A DNA stretch of 64,000 nucleotides, from contig DATMGD010000077.1 in NCBI GenBank assembly GCA_035555855.1, positions 1 through 64,000 on the forward strand. The letters run 5' to 3'. The notes beneath the pieces were generated by a model, which saw nothing but the letters and a program-made list of their open reading frames with translations, was not told the origin of the DNA and made no database searches. Shown here piece by piece: positions 27,416-37,575 of this stretch; the stretch's first letter is position 1, and each line of letters opens with the position of its first letter. The position numbers and the translations under genes were made by a program. The DNA comes from Palsa-892 sp035555855. Its GTDB lineage: Bacteria > Pseudomonadota > Alphaproteobacteria > Rhizobiales > Xanthobacteraceae.

Positions 27416-28777
27416 TTAGGTTTTTGCCCTGGCAAGCAGCGCGCCGCCGAGCACGAAGAAGGCGATCAGCACCGAGACGCCGGCCTTCTGGCTCATGGTC
27501 AGCGCCGTCACCGTCGCAACGAGAAACGGCCCGGCGAAAGAAGTGAGCTTGCCGGAGAGCGCGAACAATCCGAAGAACTGCGCAAGTTTATCTTCCGGCG
27601 AAAGGCGCACGAGCAAGGTGCGCGAGGCGGCCTGTAGGGGACCTGCGACGGCGCCGATCAGCGCACCGAGCATGAGATAAAGCTTTTCCGCCGTGCTCGA
27701 GAACAATCCCGCGCCCGGCTGCGGCGGCGCGACATCGACGACGAAGAAAATCGTATCGCGATCGATGGAAAGAATGCCGACGCAGCAGACAATCAGCACG
27801 ACGAGTGCACTGAGCACGACTTTCTTCGCGCCGATCTTGTCGTCGAGCCTTCCGCCGATATAAGCGCCGATGGTACCAGTGATGGTGAGCAGAATGCCGA
27901 ACAGACCAAGCTGCATCGTGCCCCAGCCGAGCGCACCCGCGCCGTAAATGCCGCCGAACGCGAACAGCGCCAGAAGCCCGTCGGTGTAGATCATATTGGA
28001 CAATAGAAAGTAGCCAAGATCGCGATGGCTGCGCGCTTCGCGAATTGTCTCGCGCAGCGCCGAGAGGCCGTGGCGGATCGCCGGGCCGAATGCATAACCG
28101 CGCGCGCCATCTGGCGTGAACAGAAGAAGCGGAATGACGAAGATGATGAACCACAGCGCCGTGAGCGGGCCCGTCGCGCGGTCGCCTTCGTGCGAAGCGG
28201 CATCGAGGCCAAAGATCGGCGTGAAGCCGAGCAGCGTCTTGCCGGTTGCGGGATCGGCGGCGAGAAAGCCGAGCGCGATCACGAGCGAAATCAGACCGCC
28301 GATATAACCCATCGCCCAACCCGCGCCGGAAAGCGAACCGATCTTCTCGCGCGGCACCAGAAGCGGCATCATCGTGTTGTTGAACACCGTCGCGAACTCG
28401 ACACCGATCGAGCCGATGGCGAAGGCAATCAGCACCGGCAGCACGCTCGATGCATCCCCCGGTTTACCGAGCCACAGCATCGACGCGCCGATGACGATGA
28501 GAACGCCGAAGGCCGCTATCCACGGCTTGCGGCGGCCCGTCGCATCGGCGACCGCGCCCAGGATCGGCGAAGTGCAGGCGATGAAGATACCCGCTGCTGC
28601 CGTCGCAAAACCCCACAGCGACTGGCCGCGCGCCGCGTCCCCGACCACGACGGAGGCGAAATACGGCGCGTAAATGAAGGTCATCAGGAGGGTGAAATAG
28701 GGCTGGCACGCCCAGTCGAAAAACACCCAGCCGAGAATGGCGAGCTTGCCTGCTTTTCGTGGCGGGGTGTCGTTCAT
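27416..28777 (-). CDS. Atg22/UMF1-like major facilitator transporter
   Basis: A 453-residue membrane protein with about 12 helices. The start LGWVFFDWACQPYFTLLMTF and the loop GAVADATGRRKPWIAAFG match the UMF1/Atg22-like MFS group, whose yeast member exports amino acids from the vacuole; bacterial substrates are not known. It lies 30 bases after the NAD-glutamate dehydrogenase stop on the same strand, so read-through is possible and an amino-acid link is conceivable but unproven. Confidence 0.87.
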   Translation of the reverse strand: MNDTPPRKAGKLAILGWVFFDWACQPYFTLLMTFIYAPYFASVVVGDAARGQSLWGFATAAAGIFIACTSPILGAVADATGRRKPWIAAFGVLIVIGASMLWLGKPGDASSVLPVLIAFAIGSIGVEFATVFNNTMMPLLVPREKIGSLSGAGWAMGYIGGLISLVIALGFLAADPATGKTLLGFTPIFGLDAASHEGDRATGPLTALWFIIFVIPLLLFTPDGARGYAFGPAIRHGLSALRETIREARSHRDLGYFLLSNMIYTDGLLALFAFGGIYGAGALGWGTMQLGLFGILLTITGTIGAYIGGRLDDKIGAKKVVLSALVVLIVCCVGILSIDRDTIFFVVDVAPPQPGAGLFSSTAEKLYLMLGALIGAVAGPLQAASRTLLVRLSPEDKLAQFFGLFALSGKLTSFAGPFLVATVTALTMSQKAGVSVLIAFFVLGGALLARAKT

Positions 28778-28807
28778 GATCGGCTATCTGCCGATCAAGC
28801 GGATTCG

Positions 28808-31800
28808 CTACTCTTTGACAAGATCGCGCATCAGGCTCGCGGCGATGATCAGCTTGGCGAGCGAAAAGCCCGAGGCGTCTAACTCCTTCAGGCGGCTCCG
28901 CACCCGGACGATCTCGTCCTTGCGCGTCTCGCTCCAGGCGGCGACCGCCGCCTCCCCGCTGCCGCCATGCGCCAGAATGTCCGCGATCAGCGCGCGCTCG
29001 TTGGCGGCGATCGAATCGACGGCGCGGTCCATCGCGAGCCGCTCGAAGCGATCCTGCGCATCGATGGCCCGCGCCGCGGTAAAGATCGCATCTAACCGGA
29101 AGAACTCGCGCGTCGCGAAGTAGGCCGACGCCGCGGTCCCGATGGGCTTGCCGGTCTTGTCGGCGATCAAGACGATATCCGTCGCGGCAGCGAGCAGAGG
29201 AAGCCGCGCGATTTTGTGCGCGAGCGCTTCCGGCACGCCGCCTTCCCTGAATTTGGCCGCGCGCGCTTCGATGCCCTGCCGGGCCTGCGCGGTGACCAGC
29301 GTGCCAAAATCTTTCGCGAGCCGCTCGACGCCCTCCCGGTAATGCGCCACCAGTTCATCGAGCCCGCCCGAAAGCTGCGTATTGCGGATGAACCAGATCG
29401 TACGGTTGAGGAGAAGATTCTCGACCTCGGCATAAAGCTCCAGTTGCAGCGCGCCGGAGATCTTGTTGTCGAGCGCGTCGATCTCACCGTTGAGCGCCGT
29501 CATGCCGAAAGCATCGCGCACCACCGCGAAGGCCCGCGCAATGGCCGCGGGTTCGGCATCGGCCTCGTCGGCGACACGGCCGACGAACGATGGCCCGCCG
29601 CGATTGACGATCGAGTTTGCGAGCATCGTCGCGATGATCTCGCGCCGCAGGCGATGATGCTCGATGGCGTCGGGGAAGCGTTCAGCCAGCGCGTCGGGAA
29701 AATAGCGCTTCAACTCGCGCGCCAAATATGGGTCGTCCGGCACGCTTGAGGTGAGGAGGTCCGAATAGAGCGTGAGCTTGGCGTAAGCGAGCGTCACCGC
29801 AAGCTCGGGCCGCGTCAGCCCCTCGCCGCGCTTTCTGCGCTCGGCGATCTCGGCATTCGACGGCAGATATTCGACACCGCGGTCAAGGAGATGCCGCGTC
29901 TCGAGAATTTCCATGGCGCGCTGCTCGAAACCCAGATCCGCCGCCGCCTGCCGCTCGGCCAGCGAAAGCGCCAGCGACTGCTGATAGTTGTTACGCAGCA
30001 CGAGTGCTGCGACGTTATCGGTCATCGCCGCGAGCAATTCGTTACGCGCGTCTCCCTTTAGCTTGCCTTCGCCGACCGGCTTCGAGAGCGCGATCTTGAT
30101 ATTGACCTCGACGTCGGACGTGTTGACGCCCGCCGAATTGTCGATGGCGTCGGTGTTGAGGCGAACGCCGGCTCGCGCAGCTTCAATGCGGCCGCGCTGG
30201 GTCATGCCGAGATTGGCGCCCTCGCCGATCACTTTGCATCGAAGTTGAGAAGCAGCGATGCGGATCGCATCATTGGTGCGATCGCCCGCCTGTGCATCGG
30301 TCTCGGAGGAGGCGCGAATATAAGTGCCGATGCCCCCGAACCACAAAAGATCGGCCGGCGCGCGCAGGATCGCGCTCATGAGTTCTGCCGGGGTCACGTC
30401 GCTTTTCTCGATGCCGAGTGCGGCGCGCGCTTCCGGCGAGAGCGCGATGCTTTTCGCCGAGCGCGAAAAGATGCCGCCGCCCTTTGAAATCAAGGACTTA
30501 TCGTAGTCCTGCCATGAAGAACGCGGGAGCTTGAACACGCGCTCGCGCTCGGCAAACGACTTCAACGGATCGGGTGACGGATCGAGAAAGATGTCGCGGT
30601 GATCGAAAGCGGCGATGAGCTTGATCGTATTCTCGCGCAGCATGCCGTTGCCGAAGACGTCGCCCGACATGTCGCCGACGCCGGTGACGGTGAACGGCGT
30701 CTTGCCGATGTCGACATCCATCTCGCGGAAATGCCGCTTGACGCTTTCCCACGCGCCGCGCGCGGTGATGCCCATGCCCTTATGGTCGTAACCGGCGGAG
30801 CCGCCCGAGGCGAACGCATCGCCGAGCCAGTAGCCATGCGCGATCGCAAGGCTGTTCGCGGTATCCGAAAAGGTCGCGGTGCCCTTGTCGGCGGCGACAA
30901 CGAAATACGGATCGTCATCGTCATGGCGCACGACATGCGCGGGATGCACGATGCTCGCGCCCTCGATGTTGTCGGTGATGTCGAGCATGCTGCCGATGAA
31001 AATTTTATAAGCCTCCGTGCCCTCTTTCAGCCAGGCGTCGCGCCCGCCGGTTGTCGGCAGCCGCTTCGGCACGAAGCCGCCCTTGGCGCCGACCGGCACG
31101 ATGACAGCGTTCTTGACCTGCTGCGCTTTGACGAGGCCGAGAATTTCGGTGCGGAAATCCTGCGGCCGGTCCGACCAGCGGATGCCGCCGCGCGCCACCT
31201 TGCCGAAGCGCAGATGCACGCCTTCGACCCGCGGCGAATAAACGAAAATCTCGTAGAGCGGCTTCGGCAGCGGCAGAAGATCGATCTTGCGGCTTTCGAA
31301 CTTGATGGCGATCGTCTCCTTCGGCTCGCCGTCCTTGCCGGGCTGGTAGAAATTGGTGCGCAACCCCGCCATCACCAGCGCGCGGAACTCGCGCAGGATG
31401 CGGTCTTCATCGAGGCTGTCGACCGCCTCCAGCATTTTCTCGATGTCGGCGACAAGCGCCGTCTGCGCCTGCTCGCGATCCTTCATCTCGGGCGTGAAGC
31501 GTGCGTGGAACAGTGCGACGAGCTTCTGCGCGATGCCGGAATGCTTGTTGAGCGTCGTCCAGAGATAATCCTGGCTGTAGGGCACGCCGGCCTGCCGCAA
31601 ATAGCGCGCGAGCGCCCGCACCAGCGCCACATCGCGCCACACCATGCCGGCGGCCAGCGTCAGCCCGTTGAAGCCATCGTCCTCGGCGCGGCCCGCGGCA
31701 ACCGCCATCAGCGACGCTTCCAGCGCGCTGTCCAGGCGATCGAGATCGACCTCGCCGCCGCCCGCGCGCATAAGCGTCATGTCGTGGAGATAGTTGCAGG

Positions 31801-33664
31801 CCGCGTTTTTGCCCTTGCCGGGCAAAACATAAGTGCGCTCGTCGATGACCGAAAAACCCATGTGCTCGAGAACCGGCACCCGCGCGGAGAGCGCGAGCGG
31901 CTCCTGATAGCTCCAGACCTTGAGATAGATTTTCTCGAGCTGCGCCGGATTGCGCCGGTAGAAATCGATCGCGAGCCGCCGCTCCGGCGAGAGCCGCTCT
32001 AACGTCGCGATATCCTTGATCGCATCTTCCGGCGCGAATGCTTCGCGGTAGGCCGCCGAAAACACTTCGTCATAGCGCGCCGCAAGCTCGTGCGCCCGCG
32101 CGCCGCCGTGAACCTCCGTCAGCGCCCGTTGAAAATCTTCGCCCCAGTTGCGGGTAATGCGCGCGACCGCGGCTTCCAGCGTATTCTGGTCGGGGTTCGG
32201 CGTCTTGCCCTCGTCGCGGCCGATGATGAAATGCACGCGCGCGAGCTGCCCGTCGGAAAACGACGGATAGAACGCCGACACGCGGCCCTTGAAGACATCG
32301 GCGAAATATTCGCCGAGCCGCGCGCGAACTTCGCTGTCGTAGCGGTCGCGCGGCACATAGACGAGGATCGACACGAAGCGGTCGAAGCGGTCGCGCCGCG
32401 CCAGCACGCGGATGCGCGGGCGCTCCTCGAGTTGCAGGATCGCCAGCGCGAATTCGAGCAGAAGATCGTCGTCGATCTGGAACAGCTCGTCGCGCGGATA
32501 GGATTCGAGCACGTTGACGAGCGCCTTGCCCGAATGGCTCGCGGGATCGAAGCCCGCGCGCTCGGCAACCTTCGCGATCTTGCGCCTGAGATACGGGATC
32601 GTCCGCGCCGAATGCATATAGGCGCTTGAGGTGAAGAGACCGACGATGCGCAGTTCGCCGACCGGATTGCCGTCCGCATCGAAACGCTTGATGCCGATAT
32701 AGTCCATGTGCACGCGGCGATGGATGCGCGAGCGCAGGTTGGACTTGGTGACGATCATCGCCACCGGCCGGTGCATGAATTCCAGAAGCTCCGGCGTGAG
32801 ATTCAGAAACTTGCCCTGACGTTGCAGCACCGGGACTTCGACATTGCGCAGAATGCCGAGCGCATTCTCGAACACCGGCTTCAACTCGCTCTTGCCGCTC
32901 TTCTCGCTGAAGGCATATTCGCGGCAGCCGAGAAACGTGAAGTTGCCCTCGACGAGCCAGCCTGCGAAATCCGCCGCCTCCCAAACTTCGTCTTTCGGCA
33001 GATGCCGCGCATGGGTCTGCAAATCGCCGACCGCGTCCTGCACATGATCGAGCATCTTGCGCCAGTCAGTGACGCAAACGCGCAACTCCTCGAACAGCGA
33101 TTGCAGCGCCTTCTCGATCGCCGGAAAGCGCGCTTCCTCGATCCGCTCGACATGGATGTGGATGAAACTCTCGCGCCGCGCGCCCTCGGGCCCGCGATTG
33201 GCGCTCCCCGGCTCACGCCCCTTCTGCCAGCCGGTGAGCTTGCCGCTACTGTCGCGCTCGACGGTGAAGATCGGATGCGCAACCATCATAACATTTAGAT
33301 GATGCGCGCCGATCTCGCCCATCACCGAGTCGAGCAGGAACGGCATGTCGTCGTTGGCGATCTCGATCACCGTGACGCGCGCAAGCGACTCCTTGGTCGC
33401 GTCTTTGCCGCTCGCTGCCGGGTTGGCGAACCTGATTTTGGCTTCGCCCGCCGTACGCGTTTGCAGAAAAACGTAGCCGGCTTCGGCGAGTGCCGCGAGA
33501 TCTTCGGCGCCATAGGCGACGACATCTTCAGGCGAAGCGTGCGAGAACAGCGCGGCGACGAAACCCGCCGGCAGCTTGCCGGGCCGCTCGGCGATCCTGG
33601 CCGCTTCGTCGATCAGTTTGAGGCTGCGGTGTTCGTCATGGCTGGCAGGAGAGACGGCGTCCAT
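28808..33664 (-). CDS. Large NAD-specific glutamate dehydrogenase (GDH-180 type)
   Basis: About 1,618 residues, the size of this class. A TTG 12 bases upstream is open, but AGAGGAAA fits the ATG ending at 33664 as ribosome site, so that ATG is chosen. N-terminal ACT-like regulatory segments (about 30-500) precede the catalytic core, with EVHLRFGKVARGGIRWSDRP holding substrate-binding residues, GAKGGFVPKR and the NAD domain with VGDMSGDVFGNGML. It deaminates glutamate to 2-oxoglutarate and ammonium. A CCACGA-N5-TCGTGG hairpin lies at 33700-33716 in the upstream region. Confidence 0.96.
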   Translation of the reverse strand: MDAVSPASHDEHRSLKLIDEAARIAERPGKLPAGFVAALFSHASPEDVVAYGAEDLAALAEAGYVFLQTRTAGEAKIRFANPAASGKDATKESLARVTVIEIANDDMPFLLDSVMGEIGAHHLNVMMVAHPIFTVERDSSGKLTGWQKGREPGSANRGPEGARRESFIHIHVERIEEARFPAIEKALQSLFEELRVCVTDWRKMLDHVQDAVGDLQTHARHLPKDEVWEAADFAGWLVEGNFTFLGCREYAFSEKSGKSELKPVFENALGILRNVEVPVLQRQGKFLNLTPELLEFMHRPVAMIVTKSNLRSRIHRRVHMDYIGIKRFDADGNPVGELRIVGLFTSSAYMHSARTIPYLRRKIAKVAERAGFDPASHSGKALVNVLESYPRDELFQIDDDLLLEFALAILQLEERPRIRVLARRDRFDRFVSILVYVPRDRYDSEVRARLGEYFADVFKGRVSAFYPSFSDGQLARVHFIIGRDEGKTPNPDQNTLEAAVARITRNWGEDFQRALTEVHGGARAHELAARYDEVFSAAYREAFAPEDAIKDIATLERLSPERRLAIDFYRRNPAQLEKIYLKVWSYQEPLALSARVPVLEHMGFSVIDERTYVLPGKGKNAACNYLHDMTLMRAGGGEVDLDRLDSALEASLMAVAAGRAEDDGFNGLTLAAGMVWRDVALVRALARYLRQAGVPYSQDYLWTTLNKHSGIAQKLVALFHARFTPEMKDREQAQTALVADIEKMLEAVDSLDEDRILREFRALVMAGLRTNFYQPGKDGEPKETIAIKFESRKIDLLPLPKPLYEIFVYSPRVEGVHLRFGKVARGGIRWSDRPQDFRTEILGLVKAQQVKNAVIVPVGAKGGFVPKRLPTTGGRDAWLKEGTEAYKIFIGSMLDITDNIEGASIVHPAHVVRHDDDDPYFVVAADKGTATFSDTANSLAIAHGYWLGDAFASGGSAGYDHKGMGITARGAWESVKRHFREMDVDIGKTPFTVTGVGDMSGDVFGNGMLRENTIKLIAAFDHRDIFLDPSPDPLKSFAERERVFKLPRSSWQDYDKSLISKGGGIFSRSAKSIALSPEARAALGIEKSDVTPAELMSAILRAPADLLWFGGIGTYIRASSETDAQAGDRTNDAIRIAASQLRCKVIGEGANLGMTQRGRIEAARAGVRLNTDAIDNSAGVNTSDVEVNIKIALSKPVGEGKLKGDARNELLAAMTDNVAALVLRNNYQQSLALSLAERQAAADLGFEQRAMEILETRHLLDRGVEYLPSNAEIAERRKRGEGLTRPELAVTLAYAKLTLYSDLLTSSVPDDPYLARELKRYFPDALAERFPDAIEHHRLRREIIATMLANSIVNRGGPSFVGRVADEADAEPAAIARAFAVVRDAFGMTALNGEIDALDNKISGALQLELYAEVENLLLNRTIWFIRNTQLSGGLDELVAHYREGVERLAKDFGTLVTAQARQGIEARAAKFREGGVPEALAHKIARLPLLAAATDIVLIADKTGKPIGTAASAYFATREFFRLDAIFTAARAIDAQDRFERLAMDRAVDSIAANERALIADILAHGGSGEAAVAAWSETRKDEIVRVRSRLKELDASGFSLAKLIIAASLMRDLVKE

Positions 33665-33897
33665 GTTTCCTCTCAAGGCTTCTTCTTATTAACCCCGCTC
33701 CACGAAGAAATCGTGGCAGCGCGAAACATTACAAAACATTCTCGAAATATTTATGCGGGTCCGCCAAACGCTATGCTTCACGCCACGCGCTACATCGCGC
33801 ACGCAACGCTACTCCTGACGCGAACGAATGCAACGCCGCCTTGTTCCGGAAATCGCGCGTCACTGCTAGAATTCCTGCACAGCAGCGGGAGATCAGC

Positions 33898-34482
33898 ATG
33901 AAAACTCAAGAAAAAGTGTCCACCGAAAAACCGATCGCGCTGGATCTGCCGCCGGCTCCGCTCGACGACGCCATGCAGGCTTATTTCGCCAAGTGCCAGG
34001 AAAAGCTCGGTTTCGTCCCCAACGTGCTGAAAGCCTACGAATTCGACCTCGCGAAATTGAAAGCGTTTGTCGCGATGTCGGACGATCTGATGCTGGCGCC
34101 GTCCGGTCTTTCCAAGCTCGAGCGCGAAATGATCGCCGTCGCCGTCTCGACCGCCAATCACTGTCACTATTGCCTCGTCGCCCACGGCGCTGCCGTGCGC
34201 AAGCTCTCCGGCGATCCGCTGCTCGGCGAAACGCTGGTCACCAATTATCGCGCGGCCAAGCTCGATGCGCGCACCCGCGCGATGCTCGATTTTTCCTGGA
34301 AGCTCACCGTCGAGCCGTGGAAGGTCGGCGAGGAAGATCGCGCGGAATTGCGAAAGCACGGCTTTAGCGAGCGCGACATCTGGGATATCGCAGCGGTTGC
34401 CGGTTTCTTCAACATGAGCAATCGGCTGGCGAGCGCCACCGAAATGGCGCCGAACGCGGAGTACTACAAGCTCGCGCGCTAG
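33898..34482 (+). CDS. AhpD-like peroxidase-related protein (carboxymuconolactone decarboxylase family)
   Basis: 194 residues from the ATG at 33898 (GGGAGAT upstream; a TTG 57 bases earlier is open but lacks support). The AhpD-type redox motif is NHCHYCLVAHGAAV, with Cys89, Cys92 and His96, after the helix LSKLEREMIAVAVS. Family members act as disulfide-dependent peroxidase partners in oxidative stress defence. It is divergent from the glutamate dehydrogenase gene across 233 bases and convergent with the TPM gene cluster. Confidence 0.88.
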   Translation: MKTQEKVSTEKPIALDLPPAPLDDAMQAYFAKCQEKLGFVPNVLKAYEFDLAKLKAFVAMSDDLMLAPSGLSKLEREMIAVAVSTANHCHYCLVAHGAAVRKLSGDPLLGETLVTNYRAAKLDARTRAMLDFSWKLTVEPWKVGEEDRAELRKHGFSERDIWDIAAVAGFFNMSNRLASATEMAPNAEYYKLAR

Positions 34483-34485
34483 CAA

Positions 34486-35097
34486 TCAGATCAAAATCAA
34501 CCTGTCCGGCAGCTCGTTCTTCTTGCCCTTCCCCGGCGGGAAGTGCGCGGCAAGCACTTCTCCGCAAATCTTGATCGCCTCGACATAGCCGTCGGCCGGG
34601 CGGCCGGCTTTGATTTTCGCGACCAACACTTCGACCGCCCGATCCCAGACTTCCGGCTGTACTTTTTCGTTGATGCCGGAATCGGCAACGACCTCGACAT
34701 AACGCTCGGCGACCGAGACGAAAATCAAAACGCCGGTGCGCGTCTTGGTGAGATGCAGGCCGTGCGCGGCGAACTGGCGCTTGGCCTCATGGCTCGCGCG
34801 TTCGCGCTTGATCCAGCTTGCGATGAACCAGTGCCGTAATCCCGTCACCGAGAACAGCACCGCGCAGACGATGAAGGTCGCGATCTGCGCGAGATAAATC
34901 TCCTCCGCCCACCACGACGTAAAGAAGAACAACGGCAGCGGCACGAGAAGCGCGACGATCGCCGCGCGTGCGATCGCAAGATAGCGGTAATTGCTCGAGG
35001 CCGAGGCCATCACGCAGAAAATCTCGCCGGAGGTTTTCTTCTCCGCGGCGCGGATCGCGCTGACGATGCGTTGCTGGTCTTTGGCGGTAAGTTTCAT
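34486..35097 (-). CDS. TPM domain membrane protein
   Basis: 203 residues from the ATG ending at 35097. An N-terminal KLTAKDQQRIVSAIRAAE... segment with TSGEIFCVMA precedes two membrane helices at about 41-90 (AIVALLVPLPLFFF, LAQIATFIVCAVLFSVTG). A C-terminal TPM-like part follows (GVLIFVSVAERYVEVVADSG). TPM proteins occur with LemA in envelope or stress gene sets and their role is not defined. It starts 2 bases after the stop of the preceding TPM gene, in the unit lemA-TPM-TPM. Confidence 0.86.
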   Translation of the reverse strand: MKLTAKDQQRIVSAIRAAEKKTSGEIFCVMASASSNYRYLAIARAAIVALLVPLPLFFFTSWWAEEIYLAQIATFIVCAVLFSVTGLRHWFIASWIKRERASHEAKRQFAAHGLHLTKTRTGVLIFVSVAERYVEVVADSGINEKVQPEVWDRAVEVLVAKIKAGRPADGYVEAIKICGEVLAAHFPPGKGKKNELPDRLILI

Positions 35098-35099
35098 CG

Positions 35100-35957
35100 T
35101 CACCAGCTCCCCGACGAGCCGCCGCCGCCGAACGAACCGCCGCCGCCCGAAAAGCCGCCGCCGCCGCTCGACCAGCCTGAACCCGAGCCGCCGCCCCACG
35201 ACGAGCCTCCGGTCGGCACCACCCAGCCCCAGTCGTTGCGCGCGCGCCGCTTGCGTTCCTGCGGCGTCATCGGCTTGGTGAGGCCGAGCCACTCGAACAG
35301 CTTGCGCAGGAACTGCACGAAGAAATGCAGGAAGATGATGAGGAACAAAAGCCCCGGCCACTGGAAGAAGAAAATCATCAGGAAGCCGAGAAATGCCGAA
35401 AGCGAATCGTGCTGCTTCGCCGGTGCCTGCGCCTCTTTCTTGAATTCGTCGCCCGCGCCCGAGGCGACATCGATGATGGCGTCGGCGCCGGCGCGGATGC
35501 CGCCCTGATAGTCGTTGACGCGAAAACGCGGCAGGATCTTGCTCTGGACGATGACGCTGGTGATGGCGTCGGTGAGCGTGCCCTCGAGGCCATAGCCGAC
35601 TTCGATGCGAACCTTGCGCTCGTTCGGCGCGACGATCAGCATGACGCCGTTGTTGCTGCCCTTCTGGCCGATGCCCCAATGGCGGCCGAGCTGGTAGCCG
35701 TATTCCTCGATCGTCCGTCCGCGCAGCGATTTCAGCGTGACGATGACGAACTGCGTCGTCGTTTTGGTCTCGAGACCTTCGAGCTTGGTATCGAGGTCGA
35801 TCTTCGTCGCGGCATCGAGAATGTTCGCTTCGTCGACGACGCGGCCGGTGAGCTGCGGGAAATCGTAGTTCTGCGCGAGTGCGATCCCGCCCGGCGCGAG
35901 CAACAGGAACGCGCCGAGCAGGAACAGCCAGATGCGGGCGTTGAGCGCCGCGCGCAT
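35100..35957 (-). CDS. TPM domain protein, YgcG family
   Basis: A 285-residue protein with a signal peptide (hydrophobic core at about 9-28, cleavage near LAQ). A TPM domain spans about 35-165 (LTGRVVDEANILDAATK, TQFVIVTLKSLRGRTIEEY, VGYGLEGTLTDA), then one membrane segment near 195-215 (FLGFLMIFFFQWPGLLFLII). The tail is Gly/Ser-rich, ending GGGGSSGSW. The layout is typical of YgcG proteins, exposed to the periplasm. It follows lemA by 12 bases. Confidence 0.9.
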   Translation of the reverse strand: MRAALNARIWLFLLGAFLLLAPGGIALAQNYDFPQLTGRVVDEANILDAATKIDLDTKLEGLETKTTTQFVIVTLKSLRGRTIEEYGYQLGRHWGIGQKGSNNGVMLIVAPNERKVRIEVGYGLEGTLTDAITSVIVQSKILPRFRVNDYQGGIRAGADAIIDVASGAGDEFKKEAQAPAKQHDSLSAFLGFLMIFFFQWPGLLFLIIFLHFFVQFLRKLFEWLGLTKPMTPQERKRRARNDWGWVVPTGGSSWGGGSGSGWSSGGGGFSGGGGSFGGGGSSGSW

Positions 35958-35969
35958 GATGCGCCGGCC

Positions 35970-36572
35970 TTAGCCCTTCTTCTCGAAATTGACCTTCGGC
36001 GTCTGCATCTGCTGCTCGGAGATGGTGAACGTCTCCATCGGCTTGTTGCTGCGATAGAGAATGTTCGCCCAGATGACGCCGGGGAAAGTTCTCAGCTCGG
36101 TGTTATAGACGCGCACCGCTTCGATGTAGTCGCGCCGCGCAACCGAGATGCGGTTCTCGGTGCCTTCGAGTTGCGATTGCAGCGCGAGGAAGTTGGCGTT
36201 CGATTTCAGGTCCGGGTAATTCTCCTGAATCGCCAGGAGCCGTCCGAGCACGCCCGAGAGCTGCGCCTGCGCTTCCTGGAATTTCTTGAAGGCTTCAGGA
36301 TCGGTGATCGTGGAGGCGTCGACCTTGATCGAGGTCGCTTTCGCGCGCGCTTCGACCACCGCCGTCAGCACCTCGCGCTCCTGCTGCGCGTAGCCCTTCA
36401 CCGTTTCGACGAGGTTCGGGATGAGATCGGTGCGGCGCTGGTACTGGTTCAGCACTTCGCTCCACGCCGCTTTCGCGCGCTCTTCTTCCGTGGGGATGGT
36501 GTTGACGCCGCAGCCGGCGAGCTGAAGTGCGAGAAACGCGACAGCCAAGGCAGCAACGATACGAGCACGCAT
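35970..36572 (-). CDS. LemA family lipoprotein
   Basis: 200 residues from the ATG ending at 36572, with GGGGAG upstream. The N-terminus is a lipoprotein signal (ALAVAFLALQLAGCG, Cys21 or so in the lipobox LAGC). The LemA helical domain follows, with WSEVLNQYQRRTDLIPNLVE, YAQQEREVLTAVVEARAKA and AIQENYPDLKSNANF, and RTFPGVIWANILY near the end. LemA proteins regularly precede TPM-domain genes, as here, and their function is unclear. It is the first gene of the lemA-TPM-TPM cluster. Confidence 0.93.
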   Translation of the reverse strand: MRARIVAALAVAFLALQLAGCGVNTIPTEEERAKAAWSEVLNQYQRRTDLIPNLVETVKGYAQQEREVLTAVVEARAKATSIKVDASTITDPEAFKKFQEAQAQLSGVLGRLLAIQENYPDLKSNANFLALQSQLEGTENRISVARRDYIEAVRVYNTELRTFPGVIWANILYRSNKPMETFTISEQQMQTPKVNFEKKG

Positions 36573-36662
36573 GGAAAACTCCCCTTTTGAAAAGCGAAGA
36601 AACCTGGGATCGAACTCTGCGACCATCTCTTAGCATGTGCACAAAAAGCACGCACGACGGCG

Positions 36663-36688
36663 AAAAGGCGCTAACCAGCGCCATTTTT
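36663..36688 (-). terminator. Terminator downstream of tRNA-Gly
   Basis: GGCGCT and AGCGCC form a 6-bp stem with a 4-base loop. On the minus strand TTTT follows directly, 26-45 bases after the tRNA. The plus strand also has a T-run after one A, so the element could act both ways. Confidence 0.6.
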
Positions 36689-36707
36689 CTTTTCTGAAGC
36701 GGAAAAT

Positions 36708-36782
<75 letters not shown>

Positions 36783-36973
36783 ATCCTTTGGGTTTGCAGA
36801 GGCCGCGAGGCCGCCGCAGGGGGCGGTTCTAGGCAAAAGCCCCCACAAAAGCAACCGGGCAATGGGACCGTTCCTTGACTGTTCCTTGGACCCCAATTCC
36901 CCAAAGCCCTGCTACGATAAGGCATAAATCGCCCGAAACCCTCGAAGACACCCTCTTTTAAGAACCTGGCCTC

Positions 36974-37480
36974 ATGCCCGCGACGCCCGCCGATCTCTTC
37001 GCTTTCCTCACCAAACTCGGCATCGAAACCGTCACCGTCGAGCACCCGCCGCTCTTCAGCGTCGAGGAATCGCAACATTTGCGCGGCGAAATCCCCGGCG
37101 CCCATACCAAAAATCTGTTCCTGATCGACCGCAAGGACCGGCTGTTTCTGGCTGTCGCCGGCGAGGAGGCAAAAATCGACCTCAAGCGCCTGCACGAAAA
37201 GCTCAACGCCTCCGGGCGATTCTCGTTCGGCAAGCCCGCCTTGATGGAAGAAACCCTCGGTGTCACGCCGGGCTCGGTGACACCCTTTGCCGCCATCAAC
37301 GACACCGAAAAGCGCGTCGAGGTCGTCCTCGACGCCGCCCTGATGCGGCAGGATCCGCTCAATTTTCATCCGCTGCAAAACACCATGACGACGCGGATTA
37401 AAGCCGAAGACCTCCTGCGCTTCCTGCGCGCGACCGGCCACGAGCCGCGCATTGTTGCGCTCGGTGAAGCCGCCTCCTGA
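36974..37480 (+). CDS. YbaK/ProXp-type aminoacyl-tRNA editing deacylase
   Basis: A 168-residue single-domain protein of the prolyl-tRNA synthetase associated domain family. It has TVEHPPLFSVEESQH, the catalytic-region lysine in PGAHTKNLFLIDRK, and GVTPGSVTPFAAIND, which fits the GxxPxxxxP loop of ProXp-ala/PrdX proteins. Such free-standing editors hydrolyse wrongly charged Ala-tRNA(Pro). It is alone on its strand between tRNA-Gly and the thioredoxin gene. Confidence 0.88.
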   Translation: MPATPADLFAFLTKLGIETVTVEHPPLFSVEESQHLRGEIPGAHTKNLFLIDRKDRLFLAVAGEEAKIDLKRLHEKLNASGRFSFGKPALMEETLGVTPGSVTPFAAINDTEKRVEVVLDAALMRQDPLNFHPLQNTMTTRIKAEDLLRFLRATGHEPRIVALGEAAS

Positions 37481-37575
37481 GCCGCTACCGCCGCGATTGC
37501 ATTCCGGCCGAAAGCGCCCCATTTAATTCTCTGAATGGGCGACTGCCCGACCTGCCGCTCACTTTGGAGAACACA

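Noticed and set aside
33841..33897. TTG start adding 19 residues to the AhpD-like protein
   Set aside because: The added segment is unlike family N-termini, and the ATG at 33898 has a better ribosome site.
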